Origin: Lichenicola sp964248625 | GTDB taxonomy: Bacteria > Pseudomonadota > Alphaproteobacteria > Acetobacterales > Acetobacteraceae | DNA: 64,000 bases | NCBI GenBank assembly: GCA_964248625.1 | Contig: CAXTZG010000001.1 | Location: 1 to 64,000 of the forward strand | Direction of reading: 5' to 3' | Shown: one piece after another, positions 55,692-64,000 of the stretch | How positions within the stretch are numbered: the first letter of the stretch is position 1 | Layout: the number at the start of each line of letters is the position of its first letter | Made by a program: the position numbers and the translations under genes | The notes under the pieces: model-generated | Seen by the model: the letters and a program-made list of their open reading frames with translations, nothing else | Databases searched by the model: none | Told to the model about the DNA's origin: nothing

Positions 55692-58271
55692 TCAGTCGGT
55701 GCTGACGCGAAACACGGTGTTGTTCGGCGACACGGTGATCCGGAAGCCGGTCCCCGGCCCGTTCGTCACGTTGGCGCCGCTGCCGCTGAGCAGCATGGTC
55801 GCGCCGCTCGCTGCCGCCGCGGTCACCGCTGCGGAGCCCTGCTGGATCAGCTCGATCTCGCAGCCGCTATAAAGCGAGCCCACGGTCACGGTCACGGCCG
55901 ACGACGCATTGACCCAGAGCCTCTGGCCGCACTGGGCGGTGCCCAGTGCCTGGGACGCGGTCAGCGTGGCCTGTGGATAGGCGCCGACGGCAAGGGTCGC
56001 GCCGCCGTTGATCTGGGTGTTCTGGGTGGTCGCGAGCGCGCCGGCCGAGGAGATCGTCAGCCCAGTCGTTGCCACGGCGATACCGGCATTCGGCTGAAGC
56101 AGGCCGGACAGCACCCCGCCGCAGGCCTGGCAAAGGACCAGCCAGTCGCTCCCGGCGACATTGCCTGAACCCGTCGTCAGGCGCAGCCATCCGGTCGGTC
56201 CGGTGGCGGTCGGGATCGAGCTGGCGACATAGGCGCCCTGGATCCACTTGCCGGTCGTCGGCATGGCGGTTGCAGCCGGCACCGGCACGCTCAGGATCGT
56301 GTCGTAGGTGGCGCTGGCGGGGTCGCTGTCGAGCTGCACCTGGCGGAAGCCGGCGTTGTGAACCCAGCCGATCCCCTTGTTGGTGGTCTGGAAGCTGTTG
56401 AAGTTGAGCGGGTCGCCCTCGTCGGTATTGCCCTCGAACAGGTAGCCGCCGGCCGGGTCGCTCGTGCCGATGTTGGTGTCCATCGCGAGGTTGAGCAGGG
56501 TGTTGTTGCGGAACACCACGCCGGTGCCGACCTGCTTGTAGAGGCCGCTCGGGCCCCCCGCATTGGCCCAGGTCCCGTTGGCGCCACGCGCGGTGCTTTT
56601 CTGGAACGGATCGCCGTCGAACAGGTTGTTCTCGGCGAGCAGGCTCAGCTTGCCGTTCGTGTTCACCAGGATTCCGTGCCCGGTGTAATCGACGTCGTTG
56701 TTGCCCCGATAAACGATGTCGGCATAGTGCGAGTTGGCGTCGCCGCTGATCGTCAGGCCGTCGGACATGCCGTTGCAGTCGTTGCCCTGGATCAGCACGT
56801 CGCGCAGAGACCCGCCCGTCAAGGCAACGCAGGCATTCTCCAGGTCGGTCTCGCCCAGCGTCGGGTTCTGCGGCCCGAGTCGGCTGGTGATGGTGCCCTG
56901 CCTGAAGTCGGTCCAGCTCTTGTAGCGGCTGTCGCTGCCGTTGCTGGCCGGCAGCGTCCGGGCGATCATGTTGTTGGCGACCAGGATCGCATGGCCGCCC
57001 GCCACCGCCACCGTCGCCGACTGGCTGTTGCCCATGAACTCCGGATACGGATCGACCACCTTGGCGGTGGCGGCGACGTTCTCTCCCGGTGCTGCGCCAT
57101 AGCCTCCGGCGCGGGCGCTGATGCCGTTGATGACGATGGCGTTGGCGCCCTGGTTGACGTTGTCGATGTTGTCGCGCCTGAGCAGGTTGGTTGCCTTGTT
57201 GCCGGTGATCAGGATCGCCTCGTCGGCCGAGTTGCCTTCGGTGGCGGTCGTGCCCGCCGCCGTGGTGGTGACGCTGATCACGGTCTGCCGCACGGTATCG
57301 AGCGTGTTGTCGGAAATGTTGGCCTGGCGGGCCGCCAGCACGTCGATGCCCTGGGCATCGACAATGTGGTTGCCGACGATGTCGATGTTCCGCCGCACGC
57401 CGAGCGTGTCGTAGATGTCGGAATGCACCGAGATCGAGTCGTCGTCGGTATGCTCGATGTGGTTGTTGTCGACGCTGACGTCGGAGCATTGCGACAGGTT
57501 GATGGCATCGGAGTCGGTGTAGCGGGTGTGGTTGTCATGCACCGTGACCGCCGTGCTGCCGCGTGCCGAGATGCCGAAGCCGCGGCTGTATTCCGAGGTG
57601 ATGTGAAAGAAGGTCAGGCCATCGGTGTTCGCGGGAATGAACGGCGCGTTGCCGAGCGCATAGGCGGTGATGCTGCCGACGGCGGTGCCCCAGGTGCCCT
57701 TGACGGTGAATTCCTGGAAGGTGATGTCGGCGGTGCGCGTGCTGCTGGTGTTCGATGCGGCGGTGAACAGGTAGTCGCCTGCGGTATCGTTCCAGGTCAG
57801 GATCGTCGCAGCCTGGTCCTCGCCTTCCACGGTCGTGAAGGACGGGATCTGGAACCCGTAGCTCGTGCTGACCGTGAAGGCCCAGACGCCGTCGGGAATG
57901 AGGATATGCGTGCCGGGATTGGCTGCCGCGTAGGCGATCGCCTTGTTCATGGTCACATCGTCGGACACGGCGTCGCCCAGCGCGCCATGGTCGGCGATGT
58001 TGTAGATATCCGACAGCCTGGCCGCGAAGGTGCGCCCGATCGTCTCGCCGGGAGCCACGGCGATGGCGGCCGAGGCGTTGCCGCCTGCCGCCTGGATGGC
58101 GCCAAGTGCGGCCGCGCGCGCGATGGCGTCGACGCCCGGCGATCCGGCGCTCGATCCGGCAGCCAGAAGGCTCTGCAGCTGCACCGCCGACAGGCCGTCC
58201 GCACGCGCGGCCCCGACTGTCCAGGCGCCGAGGCCCGCTGCCACGAGCGCTGCCACGCCGAGATGCTTCAT
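55692..58271 (-). CDS. Secreted right-handed beta-helix protein (paralogue of 43245-45653)
   Basis: 859 residues. The start at 58271 (MKHLGVAALVAAGLGAW signal peptide) is chosen over ATG 58295 and the long open extension because AGGAT lies 8-9 bases upstream. An extra about 65-residue Ala/Gly-rich stretch precedes the entry motif YNIADHGALGDAVSDDVTM (near 92), absent in the paralogue. Then the beta-helix with HTDDDSISVHSD (near 271), ARQANISDNTLDTVRQ and VALTGGSLRDVLIQGNDCNG. The C-terminal cap (CGQRLWVNASSAVTVTV, GCEIELIQQG) carries a Cys pair. Same architecture as the 43245 protein, opposite strand. Substrate unknown. Confidence 0.82.
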   Translation of the reverse strand: MKHLGVAALVAAGLGAWTVGAARADGLSAVQLQSLLAAGSSAGSPGVDAIARAAALGAIQAAGGNASAAIAVAPGETIGRTFAARLSDIYNIADHGALGDAVSDDVTMNKAIAYAAANPGTHILIPDGVWAFTVSTSYGFQIPSFTTVEGEDQAATILTWNDTAGDYLFTAASNTSSTRTADITFQEFTVKGTWGTAVGSITAYALGNAPFIPANTDGLTFFHITSEYSRGFGISARGSTAVTVHDNHTRYTDSDAINLSQCSDVSVDNNHIEHTDDDSISVHSDIYDTLGVRRNIDIVGNHIVDAQGIDVLAARQANISDNTLDTVRQTVISVTTTAAGTTATEGNSADEAILITGNKATNLLRRDNIDNVNQGANAIVINGISARAGGYGAAPGENVAATAKVVDPYPEFMGNSQSATVAVAGGHAILVANNMIARTLPASNGSDSRYKSWTDFRQGTITSRLGPQNPTLGETDLENACVALTGGSLRDVLIQGNDCNGMSDGLTISGDANSHYADIVYRGNNDVDYTGHGILVNTNGKLSLLAENNLFDGDPFQKSTARGANGTWANAGGPSGLYKQVGTGVVFRNNTLLNLAMDTNIGTSDPAGGYLFEGNTDEGDPLNFNSFQTTNKGIGWVHNAGFRQVQLDSDPASATYDTILSVPVPAATAMPTTGKWIQGAYVASSIPTATGPTGWLRLTTGSGNVAGSDWLVLCQACGGVLSGLLQPNAGIAVATTGLTISSAGALATTQNTQINGGATLAVGAYPQATLTASQALGTAQCGQRLWVNASSAVTVTVGSLYSGCEIELIQQGSAAVTAAAASGATMLLSGSGANVTNGPGTGFRITVSPNNTVFRVSTD

Positions 58272-58571
58272 GTTGAGTATCCTGAAGTCGATCATGAGCC
58301 GGTAGATGCCGCGGCCCGGCCGCGCAAGACGTTGCCGGGCAACAGCATGGCCGGTCTCAGGCCGGACGAGCGGCTGTCCCGGAGAGAGGAGGGTCGGCAT
58401 CCGCTGGTGCGCGGCAGGGTCGGACGGAACGGGCTTGCGGGTCATCGACCACAAAACCTATCTGTCCCAACACCGCAGGGCATCATCTAAGGTCGCGGAT
58501 CGGGCAGCGCGGCAGGCGAACATCGCATCGGCGGCAGGAGCGGAATGCCGCCAGACCGGTCGCGGGAGGTC
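58272..58571. other. Intergenic: promoter region of the beta-helix gene and tRNA-Pro 3' flank
   Basis: 300 bases. The upstream open frame to 58454 looks non-coding. No repeat or RNA beyond the adjoining tRNA was seen. Confidence 0.4.
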
Positions 58572-58648
58572 TGGTCGGAGTGAGAGGATTCGAACCTCCG
58601 GCCCCTGCGTCCCGAACACAGTGCTCTACCAGGCTGAGCTACACTCCG
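58572..58648 (-). tRNA. tRNA-Pro(CGG)
   Basis: The acceptor CGGAGTG pairs with CACTCCG; discriminator A and CCA are encoded. D-arm GCTC..GAGC, anticodon arm CTGTG-TTCGGGA-CGCAG (anticodon CGG), T-loop TTCGAAT. 77 nt. Confidence 0.96.
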
Positions 58649-58712
58649 GCTGGAGCGCGTCATACAAGCCACCAGCGGGGGAGGCAAGAGCGGTCGGCCG
58701 GTGGCCGGCGCC

Positions 58713-59300
58713 TCACAGCCTGGCGGTATCGCCCGCACGGGTCGGCGGCCCAATCCTGCCGAGGCGCGCCAGTGCGGCTGCCGCGTCCGGCACCTGCTCG
58801 AACAATGCCCGCGAGGACGGGTCGGCGAAGCCATCGGCAATCGCGCGGTCGATGGTCTCGAGCAGGCAGCGCGCCCAGCCCTTCACATCGACCACCAGGA
58901 TCGGCTTGTCATGCAGCCGCAGCTGCCGCCAGGTGACGATCTCGAAGAACTCGTCGAAGGTGCCCAGGCCGCCAGGCAGCACCAGGAACGCGTCCGCCTC
59001 GGCGAACATCCGCTGCTTGCGGCTGTGCATGGAATCCGTGACCGTCAGGTCGGCAACGCCCGCATGCATCACCTCGCGCGTCTGCAGGAAATGCGGGATG
59101 ACGCCGGAGACCGCCCCGCCCGCCGCCAGCGCCGCGTCCGCCAGCACGCCCATCAGCCCCACCCTGCCGCCGCCATAGATCAGCCGGATGCCGGCCTCGG
59201 CCAGACCGCGCCCGATCGTCTCCGCCGCCGTGCGGTAGCTGGCGTCGTTGCCGAGGCGCGAGCCGCAGAACACGGCGACGGACGAGAGGGCGTTCGGCAT
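58713..59300 (-). CDS. LOG-family nucleoside 5'-monophosphate phosphoribohydrolase
   Basis: 195 residues from the ATG at 59300 (MPNALSSVAVFCGSRLG). A Rossmann-type fold with the LOG signature PGGLGTFDEFFEIVTW and the upstream SMHSRKQRMFAEADAF; GGGRVGLMG binds phosphate. Plant LOG enzymes release active cytokinin from its riboside monophosphate; bacterial members cleave AMP or similar. In a host-associated acetic-acid-type bacterium cytokinin release is possible but unproven. Divergent from the Nudix gene. Confidence 0.92.
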   Translation of the reverse strand: MPNALSSVAVFCGSRLGNDASYRTAAETIGRGLAEAGIRLIYGGGRVGLMGVLADAALAAGGAVSGVIPHFLQTREVMHAGVADLTVTDSMHSRKQRMFAEADAFLVLPGGLGTFDEFFEIVTWRQLRLHDKPILVVDVKGWARCLLETIDRAIADGFADPSSRALFEQVPDAAAALARLGRIGPPTRAGDTARL

Positions 59301-59502
59301 CGCCTGAAGCTCCGCGGGGGATCGGGTGGTGCCGCAGCCTATCCGACCGGCCGACGAGAGGTAAGCTCGACCGCCGCCGCGGACGCGCCGCCTCGGACGG
59401 TCGCAGAACCGAGACAGGTGGCTCCGCGAACCGGCGCAGGCTGCTACCATGTGCCGATGCCGTGACCGCCCGGACGTCGCGACAGCTGGAGTTCGACGGC
59501 CG

Positions 59503-60063
59503 ATGCGCAACGATGGCGGCTTCACCACCCTGTCCAGTCGGATCGCCTACGAGAATCGCTGGCTCCGGCTGCGCGAAGACATCATCCGCCGGCCCGACGG
59601 CTCGGACGGGCTCTACGGCGTGGTCGAGCGGGACGATTTCGTGGTCATCGTCGCCGCCGGCGGAACCGACGGTGCGCGCAGCATCGCCCTGGTCGAGCAG
59701 TTCCGCTATCCGATCGGCCAGCGCCTGTGGGAGCTGCCCATGGGCATGTGGGAAGAGCGGCCGGATGCGACGCCGGCGCAGATCGCCGCGGGCGAGCTCG
59801 CCGAGGAGACCGGGCTGACGGCAGCCTCGATGACCCATGTCGGGACGCTGTTCCAGGGGGCCGGCTACTCGAACCAGAAGGGCCACCTGTTCCTGGCAAC
59901 CGGGCTCGGGCACACCGTGCCGGACCGAGAGCCGAGCGAGCAGGACATGGTGTCACGGACCTTTCCGCTGGCCGAGGTCGAGGCGATGATCGCAGACGGC
60001 CGAATCACCTGCATGGTGACGATCGCGGCGATCGGCCTGCTGCGGATCAAGGGACTGGTCTAA
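59503..60063 (+). CDS. Nudix hydrolase (ADP-ribose pyrophosphatase-like)
   Basis: 186 residues from the ATG at 59503. Typical ADP-ribose-class neighbours of the box: LVEQFRYPIGQRLWELPMG and LFQGAGYSNQKGHLFLA. The Nudix box ends AAGELAEETGL: the EExG metal site is present, but the Arg of the REL element is Gly and the upstream Glu of the box is not obvious. Predicted to cleave a nucleoside diphosphate derivative. Three bases before the 2-oxoglutarate oxygenase, so one operon. Confidence 0.85.
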   Translation: MRNDGGFTTLSSRIAYENRWLRLREDIIRRPDGSDGLYGVVERDDFVVIVAAGGTDGARSIALVEQFRYPIGQRLWELPMGMWEERPDATPAQIAAGELAEETGLTAASMTHVGTLFQGAGYSNQKGHLFLATGLGHTVPDREPSEQDMVSRTFPLAEVEAMIADGRITCMVTIAAIGLLRIKGLV

Positions 60064-60066
60064 CCG

Positions 60067-61002
60067 ATGGAACGCATCCCGACCCTCGACCTGCGCCGGC
60101 TCGAGACCGACGCCCCGGCCTTCGCCGCCGAGCTCGGCGCGTCCTGCCGGCGCTACGGCTTCTGCTGCTTCAGCCATCACGACATCGATGCCACGCTGAT
60201 CGCCGAGGCCTATGCCGACTTCGCCCGCTTCTTCGCGCTGCCGGCGGCGAGCAAGGAAGTCTGCATCGTCCGCACCCGGGGCGGCGGCGGCCGCGGCTAT
60301 GTCGGCTTCAAGATCGAGACCGCCAGGACCAGCACGATCCCCGACCTCAAGGAGTTCTTTCATGTCGGCCGCGACGACGCGCCGCCGGACGATCCGGTGC
60401 TGCGGCCGAACGTCTGGCCTGCGGACGTGCCGGGCTTTCGCACCCACGCGGTCGCCCTGTTCGGCGCCATGGAGGCGGCCGGTGCCAAGGTGCTGTCGGG
60501 CCTTGCGCTGGATCTGGGTCTGGCACCGGGCTTCTTTGCCGGCATCGCCGGTCGCGGCGATTCGATCCTGCGCGCCCTGCACTACCCGCCGATCGACCCG
60601 AAGGACCTGCCGGCGGTGCGCGCCGAGGCGCACGAGGACATCAGCCTCGTCACCCTGCTGGTGGGCGCCACCGCGTCCGGCCTGCAGATCCTGACGCGCG
60701 CGGGCGACTGGCTGCCGGTCGAGGCCGAGCCCGGCACGCTGGTGGTCAATGTCGGCGACATGCTGCAGCGCCTGACCAACGACGCCTACCCGTCCACCAC
60801 GCATCGGGTGGTCAATCCCACCGGCGAGGCGGCGAGATCCAGCCGCTACTCGATGCCGTTCTTCCTGGCGCCGAACATGGACTACCTGATCGAGACGCTG
60901 CCCGGCTGCATCGGCGCCGACGGCAACCATTATCCGGACCCGATCACGGCGCACGACTACCTGCTGCAGCGCCTGCGCGAGATCAGGGTGCAGGCGGCCT
61001 GA
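60067..61002 (+). CDS. 2-oxoglutarate/Fe(II)-dependent oxygenase (isopenicillin-N-synthase-like)
   Basis: 311 residues. An N-terminal DIOX_N region (RIPTLDLRRLE, CRRYGFCCFSHHDID, YADFARFFALPAASKE) and the catalytic double-stranded beta-helix with HEDISLVTLL (His and Asp of HxD), TTHRVVNP (second His) and SRYSMPFF (Arg-x-Ser for 2-oxoglutarate). Substrate unknown; the plant/fungal-type family includes gibberellin- and ethylene-related enzymes as well as bacterial oxidases. Co-transcribed with the Nudix gene. Confidence 0.9.
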   Translation: MERIPTLDLRRLETDAPAFAAELGASCRRYGFCCFSHHDIDATLIAEAYADFARFFALPAASKEVCIVRTRGGGGRGYVGFKIETARTSTIPDLKEFFHVGRDDAPPDDPVLRPNVWPADVPGFRTHAVALFGAMEAAGAKVLSGLALDLGLAPGFFAGIAGRGDSILRALHYPPIDPKDLPAVRAEAHEDISLVTLLVGATASGLQILTRAGDWLPVEAEPGTLVVNVGDMLQRLTNDAYPSTTHRVVNPTGEAARSSRYSMPFFLAPNMDYLIETLPGCIGADGNHYPDPITAHDYLLQRLREIRVQAA

Positions 61003-61027
61003 GCAGAACCCTGCGGGCCTGCCCGGC

Positions 61028-61714
61028 TCAGCGGCCGCGCGACCTCCGCGGTGCCTCGCCGGTGATCGCGCCGCGCAGGAGCGCCAGCAGGGCCGGATCG
61101 CGATAATCGTCGACCGTCATGTCCGCGCCGGCCGCGACGAGGGCGGCATCGTCGAGGGTCGTCCTGATGGCGACGGTATAGATGCCGGCGGCCGAGGATG
61201 CGGTGATGCCGGCGGTGGAATCCTCAAACGCGATCGCCTGCCCGGCGGTACGGCCCAGGCGGGCGAGACCGGTCAGGTAGGGCAGCGGATCGGGCTTGCT
61301 GCGGGCCATCTCCTCGCCGACCACGACGGTCTCCAGCAGGTGCTCGAAGCCGAGCACGCGCAGCACGTGCTCGGCATTGGCGCGCGGCGCATTGGTCACC
61401 ACGCCTACCGGCAGGCGATGCAGGGCAGCCTCCGCGAGCAGCTCGCGCAGGCCTGCCAGCGGCTCCAGATGCCCGGACCGGCTGCGGAACAGCACCTCCT
61501 TGCGATCCGCGAGCTCGGCGTGACGGCTGCTGTCGAACTGGGGAAACAGCGTCTGCATGATGCGCGCGTTGGCGGCCCCCATCACTGTCGTCTTGTAGGC
61601 GTCGAGCGTGAGGGAGCGTCCGAACCCGTCGAGCAGCTGGTTGAACGCCTCGAAGTGCAGCGTGTCGGTGTCGGCCATCGTGCCGTCGAGGTCGAACAGA
61701 AGCCCAGGGGTCAT
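61028..61714 (-). CDS. HAD-family sugar-phosphatase/beta-phosphoglucomutase-like protein
   Basis: 228 residues. Motifs: I LLFDLDGTMADTDTLH, cap helix HFEAFNQLLDGFGR, II VVTNAPRANAEHV, III SKPDPLPYL, IV FEDSTAGITASSAAGI. The LDGTMADT start and the FEDS motif fit the beta-PGM/sugar-phosphatase group. It follows the sugar ABC transporter on the same strand by 85 bases, so dephosphorylation of an imported sugar is plausible. Confidence 0.88.
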   Translation of the reverse strand: MTPGLLFDLDGTMADTDTLHFEAFNQLLDGFGRSLTLDAYKTTVMGAANARIMQTLFPQFDSSRHAELADRKEVLFRSRSGHLEPLAGLRELLAEAALHRLPVGVVTNAPRANAEHVLRVLGFEHLLETVVVGEEMARSKPDPLPYLTGLARLGRTAGQAIAFEDSTAGITASSAAGIYTVAIRTTLDDAALVAAGADMTVDDYRDPALLALLRGAITGEAPRRSRGR

Positions 61715-61799
61715 GGCAGATCATCCGCAGCAGGGCCGACCCCATGACAGAACCGCCGGCCCAGCGCCATCGATGGATCGCGCCGCCGCCGGGCCGGCA

Positions 61800-62813
61800 T
61801 CAGCGCCGCCCCTGCCGGCTGTCGATCGCCCGGTTCAGCAGGATGGCCAAGATGATGATCAGGCCGGTGATCGTCATCTGATAGAACGAGCCGAGGCCGA
61901 GCAGGTTGAAGATGTTGCGCAGCACCTGCAGCAGCATGACGGCGAACACGGTGCCGATCACGCCGCCCCGCCCGCCGAACAGGCTGGTGCCGCCCAGCAC
62001 CACGGCGGCGATGGCGTCGAGCTCCAGCCCCTGGGCGGCAGTCGGCTGGCCGATCCGCAGCCGGGCGGTGAGCAGCACGCCAGAAAAGGCGGCAAGGAAG
62101 CCCGAGATGGCGAACACGACCGTCACGATCAGCCTGACCGGCAGGCCGGACAGCCGCGCCGCCTCGGCATTGCCGCCGGAGGCGAACACGTACTCCCCGA
62201 ACACGGTGTAGCGCAGCACCCAGGCGGCCAGCGCACAGACCCCCAGGAACAGCAGCGCCAGCACGGGGAAGTGCAGGCCCGGCAGCAGCGGCACCTCCAG
62301 CGATCCGAACTGTCCGAAGCCGCGCGGCAGGCCGCCGATCGGCACGCCGTTCGACATCAGGAAGGTGACGCCGCGCACCGTGACCAGTCCCGCCAGCGTG
62401 ACGATGAAGCTGGGCACCGCCGCATAGGCGGAGATGGCGCCGAGCGCCGCGCCGATGCCGGCACCCACCAGCAGGGCTGCCGCCACCGCCAGCAGCGGCG
62501 GCGTGCCGGACGCCATCAGCAGCGAGGCGACCATGCCGCCGCAGGCGACCACGCTGCCCACCGACAGGTCGATGTTGGCCGTCAGGATCACGAAGGTCAT
62601 GCCGACGGCCACGATGCCGACGATGCTGGCCTGCTGGAACAGGTTGGAGATGTTGCGGATGGTCAGGAAGTTGTCGGACAGCAGCGTCGCGATCACCACG
62701 ACGGCAAAGAAGATGACGATGAAGTTGTAGCGCAGCAGCAGCCCGACGACCTGCTGTCCGGACGAGATACGGGCGTCGCGGTCCAGCTGCAGGGCCTTGG
62801 TGAGCGTGTTCAT
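61800..62813 (-). CDS. Sugar ABC transporter permease (RbsC/BPD_transp_2 family)
   Basis: 337 residues, about ten transmembrane helices. Family marks: NLFQQASIVGIVAVGMTFVI, TANIDLSVGSVVA, GLVTVRGVTFLMSNGVPI and GLELDAIAAVVLGGTSLFGG. The start at 62813 overlaps the stop of the ATPase gene by 4 bases, so translationally coupled. Carries ribose/xylose/arabinose-type monosaccharides; the exact sugar depends on a binding protein outside the window. Confidence 0.94.
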   Translation of the reverse strand: MNTLTKALQLDRDARISSGQQVVGLLLRYNFIVIFFAVVVIATLLSDNFLTIRNISNLFQQASIVGIVAVGMTFVILTANIDLSVGSVVACGGMVASLLMASGTPPLLAVAAALLVGAGIGAALGAISAYAAVPSFIVTLAGLVTVRGVTFLMSNGVPIGGLPRGFGQFGSLEVPLLPGLHFPVLALLFLGVCALAAWVLRYTVFGEYVFASGGNAEAARLSGLPVRLIVTVVFAISGFLAAFSGVLLTARLRIGQPTAAQGLELDAIAAVVLGGTSLFGGRGGVIGTVFAVMLLQVLRNIFNLLGLGSFYQMTITGLIIILAILLNRAIDSRQGRR

Positions 62814-64000
62814 GAGAGCGTCTCCTCGGGCCGGTGCGCGCCCACCAGGCCGGCCTTCAGGATCTCGTCGCGGGAGGCGGTGGTCGGGTCGAAGCAGTGC
62901 ACGTTGCGGCCCTCGTGAAAGACCCAGATGCGGTCGCAGTTGACGTAGATCTCGTCGAGCTCGCTGCTGGCGACGATGATCGCGGCGCCATCCTCGGCCA
63001 GCCTGCGGATCAGCGCGTAGAGCTCGGCCTTGGCGCCCACGTCGAGGCCGCGGCTCGGCTCGTCGAGCAGCAGGATCCGGCTGCCATCGACCACCCACTT
63101 GGCGAACACCACCTTCTGCTGGTTGCCGCCGGACAGCTGGCGCGCCGGCTGGTCGAGCGCCTGGAAGCGCGTCGACAGGTCCGACAGCACCGGCCGCGCC
63201 GCGTCGCGCATGCGCTGGTGCGTGATCAGCCGGCGGCGGCGCAGCGAGGGCAGCATCACGTTGCGGTAGATCGCGCTGTCCAGCACCAAGCCCTGCAGCT
63301 TGCGGTCTTCCGGCACCAGCGCCACGCCGCGCGCGATCGCGTCGCGGGGCCTGCGGGGATGATAGGGCGCGCCGGCCAGCGCGACCTTGCCGGCAAAATT
63401 CAGGTCGCCGAACAGCGCGCGCAGGAAGCTGGTGCGGCCCGAGCCGTTCAGGCCGGACAGCCCGACGATCTCGCCCTCCCGGAGGCGGAGCTCGCGCACG
63501 TCCAGCCCCTGCGGTCCCTGCAGCCGCGTCACGTCGAGCGCCAGCACGTCGCGGGCGGGCAGGCGCGCGCTGCGCTCCAGCAGCGCCTGGTTGCGCCCGA
63601 GCACCGCCTCCACCAGCGTCTGCTCGCTGGTGGAGGCGACGTCGAAGGTGTCGACGCTGCGGCCGTTGCGCAGCACCGTCACCCGGTCGCCGATCGCGCG
63701 GATCTCGCCGAGCCTGTGGCTGACATAGAGGATCGCCACGCCCTGCCGGGTGATCTCGCGGATCACGTCGAACACGCGCTCGAGCTCGGTCTCGTTCAGC
63801 GCCGCCGACGGCTCGTCCATGATGATGACCCGGGCATCGAGGGTCAGCGAGCGGGCGATCGCGGTCAGCTGCTGGTTGGCGATCGACAGCGATCCCACCG
63901 GCGCGTTCGGGCTGAAGCCGGCGCCGACCCGCGACAGGGCCTCCTGCGCCTGGCGCAGGCGGCTCGGACGGTCGATCAGGCCCCAGCGTCCCGGCACGCG
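62810..64000 (-). CDS. Sugar ABC transporter ATP-binding protein (RbsA/XylG type), C-terminal part
   Basis: Partial: 396 residues, open to the right edge; the N-terminal about 100 residues including the first Walker A lie outside. Two ABC cassettes in one chain. First cassette: signature-region SLSIANQQLTAIARSL, Walker B VIIMDEPSAALNE, switch His LYVSHRLGEI. Second: Walker-A-like GLNGSGRTSFLRALFG, signature LSGGNQQKVVFAKW, Walker B ILLLDEPSRGLDVGAKA. The second cassette's nonstandard Walker A (GLNGSGR) is normal for this family. Upstream of and overlapping the permease. Confidence 0.93.
   Translation of the reverse strand, partial: RVPGRWGLIDRPSRLRQAQEALSRVGAGFSPNAPVGSLSIANQQLTAIARSLTLDARVIIMDEPSAALNETELERVFDVIREITRQGVAILYVSHRLGEIRAIGDRVTVLRNGRSVDTFDVASTSEQTLVEAVLGRNQALLERSARLPARDVLALDVTRLQGPQGLDVRELRLREGEIVGLSGLNGSGRTSFLRALFGDLNFAGKVALAGAPYHPRRPRDAIARGVALVPEDRKLQGLVLDSAIYRNVMLPSLRRRRLITHQRMRDAARPVLSDLSTRFQALDQPARQLSGGNQQKVVFAKWVVDGSRILLLDEPSRGLDVGAKAELYALIRRLAEDGAAIIVASSELDEIYVNCDRIWVFHEGRNVHCFDPTTASRDEILKAGLVGAHRPEETLS

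Noticed and set aside
56358..58490. 710-codon plus-strand frame
   Set aside because: Antisense to the beta-helix gene on the minus strand, which has a signal peptide and a known fold pattern.

Overview
The window is 64 kb of GC-rich, densely coding DNA from an alphaproteobacterium, most likely Acetobacteraceae (Rhodospirillales). The call rests on the overall gene repertoire: a GCS2-type gshA, an OxyR next to hemH, an ohr/ohrR pair, and several secreted beta-helix proteins. There is no rRNA or ribosomal marker to place it more precisely. One assembly gap (10 N at 6583-6592) splits a gene.

Layout. 1-9763 (minus strand): a very large surface or secreted protein running off the left edge, a tailspike/pectate-lyase-like beta-helix protein, a large gap-split protein of unknown family, and a cytosolic-looking 2',3'-cyclic-nucleotide phosphodiesterase/5'-nucleotidase. 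9929-14648: housekeeping and peroxide defence (gshA, rsmE, ubiA, ohr, ohrR, tRNA-Thr). 14959-20793: a sensor protein with beta-propeller, GGDEF and EAL domains, then a secreted sedolisin (S53) protease. 21110-27272: a stretch with three decayed IS5-type transposases around a TPR-sulfotransferase and a TonB-dependent receptor. 27486-29180: a methyl-accepting chemotaxis protein broken by one in-frame TGA.

29700-41360 is a potassium module: an outer-membrane beta-barrel protein, a tiny membrane peptide, kdpFABC, kdpDE and kup. The upstream regions of kdp and kup share a two-part motif with identical internal spacing, and a weaker version precedes the barrel gene. I infer one regulon, probably under KdpE. 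KdpB carries Pro where the P-type ATPase phosphorylation motif DKTGT has its first Thr.

41598-53375 holds membrane and stress proteins (DUF2254, SRAP, SPFH/band 7, DUF1003, two DUF2382 proteins, a HAD phosphatase, a DUF892 ferritin-like protein, a lipoprotein, a DUF4142 protein). It lies between two inverted paralogous beta-helix genes (43245-45653 plus, 55692-58271 minus). oxyR and hemH are divergent at 54.5 kb. The right end has tRNA-Pro, a LOG-type phosphoribohydrolase, a Nudix hydrolase with a 2-oxoglutarate oxygenase, a HAD phosphatase, and a sugar ABC transporter that runs off the right edge.

The strongest leads are the shared K+ promoter motif, the KdpB active-site substitution, the family of three beta-helix exoproteins, and the giant repeat protein with palindromes in its promoter region.
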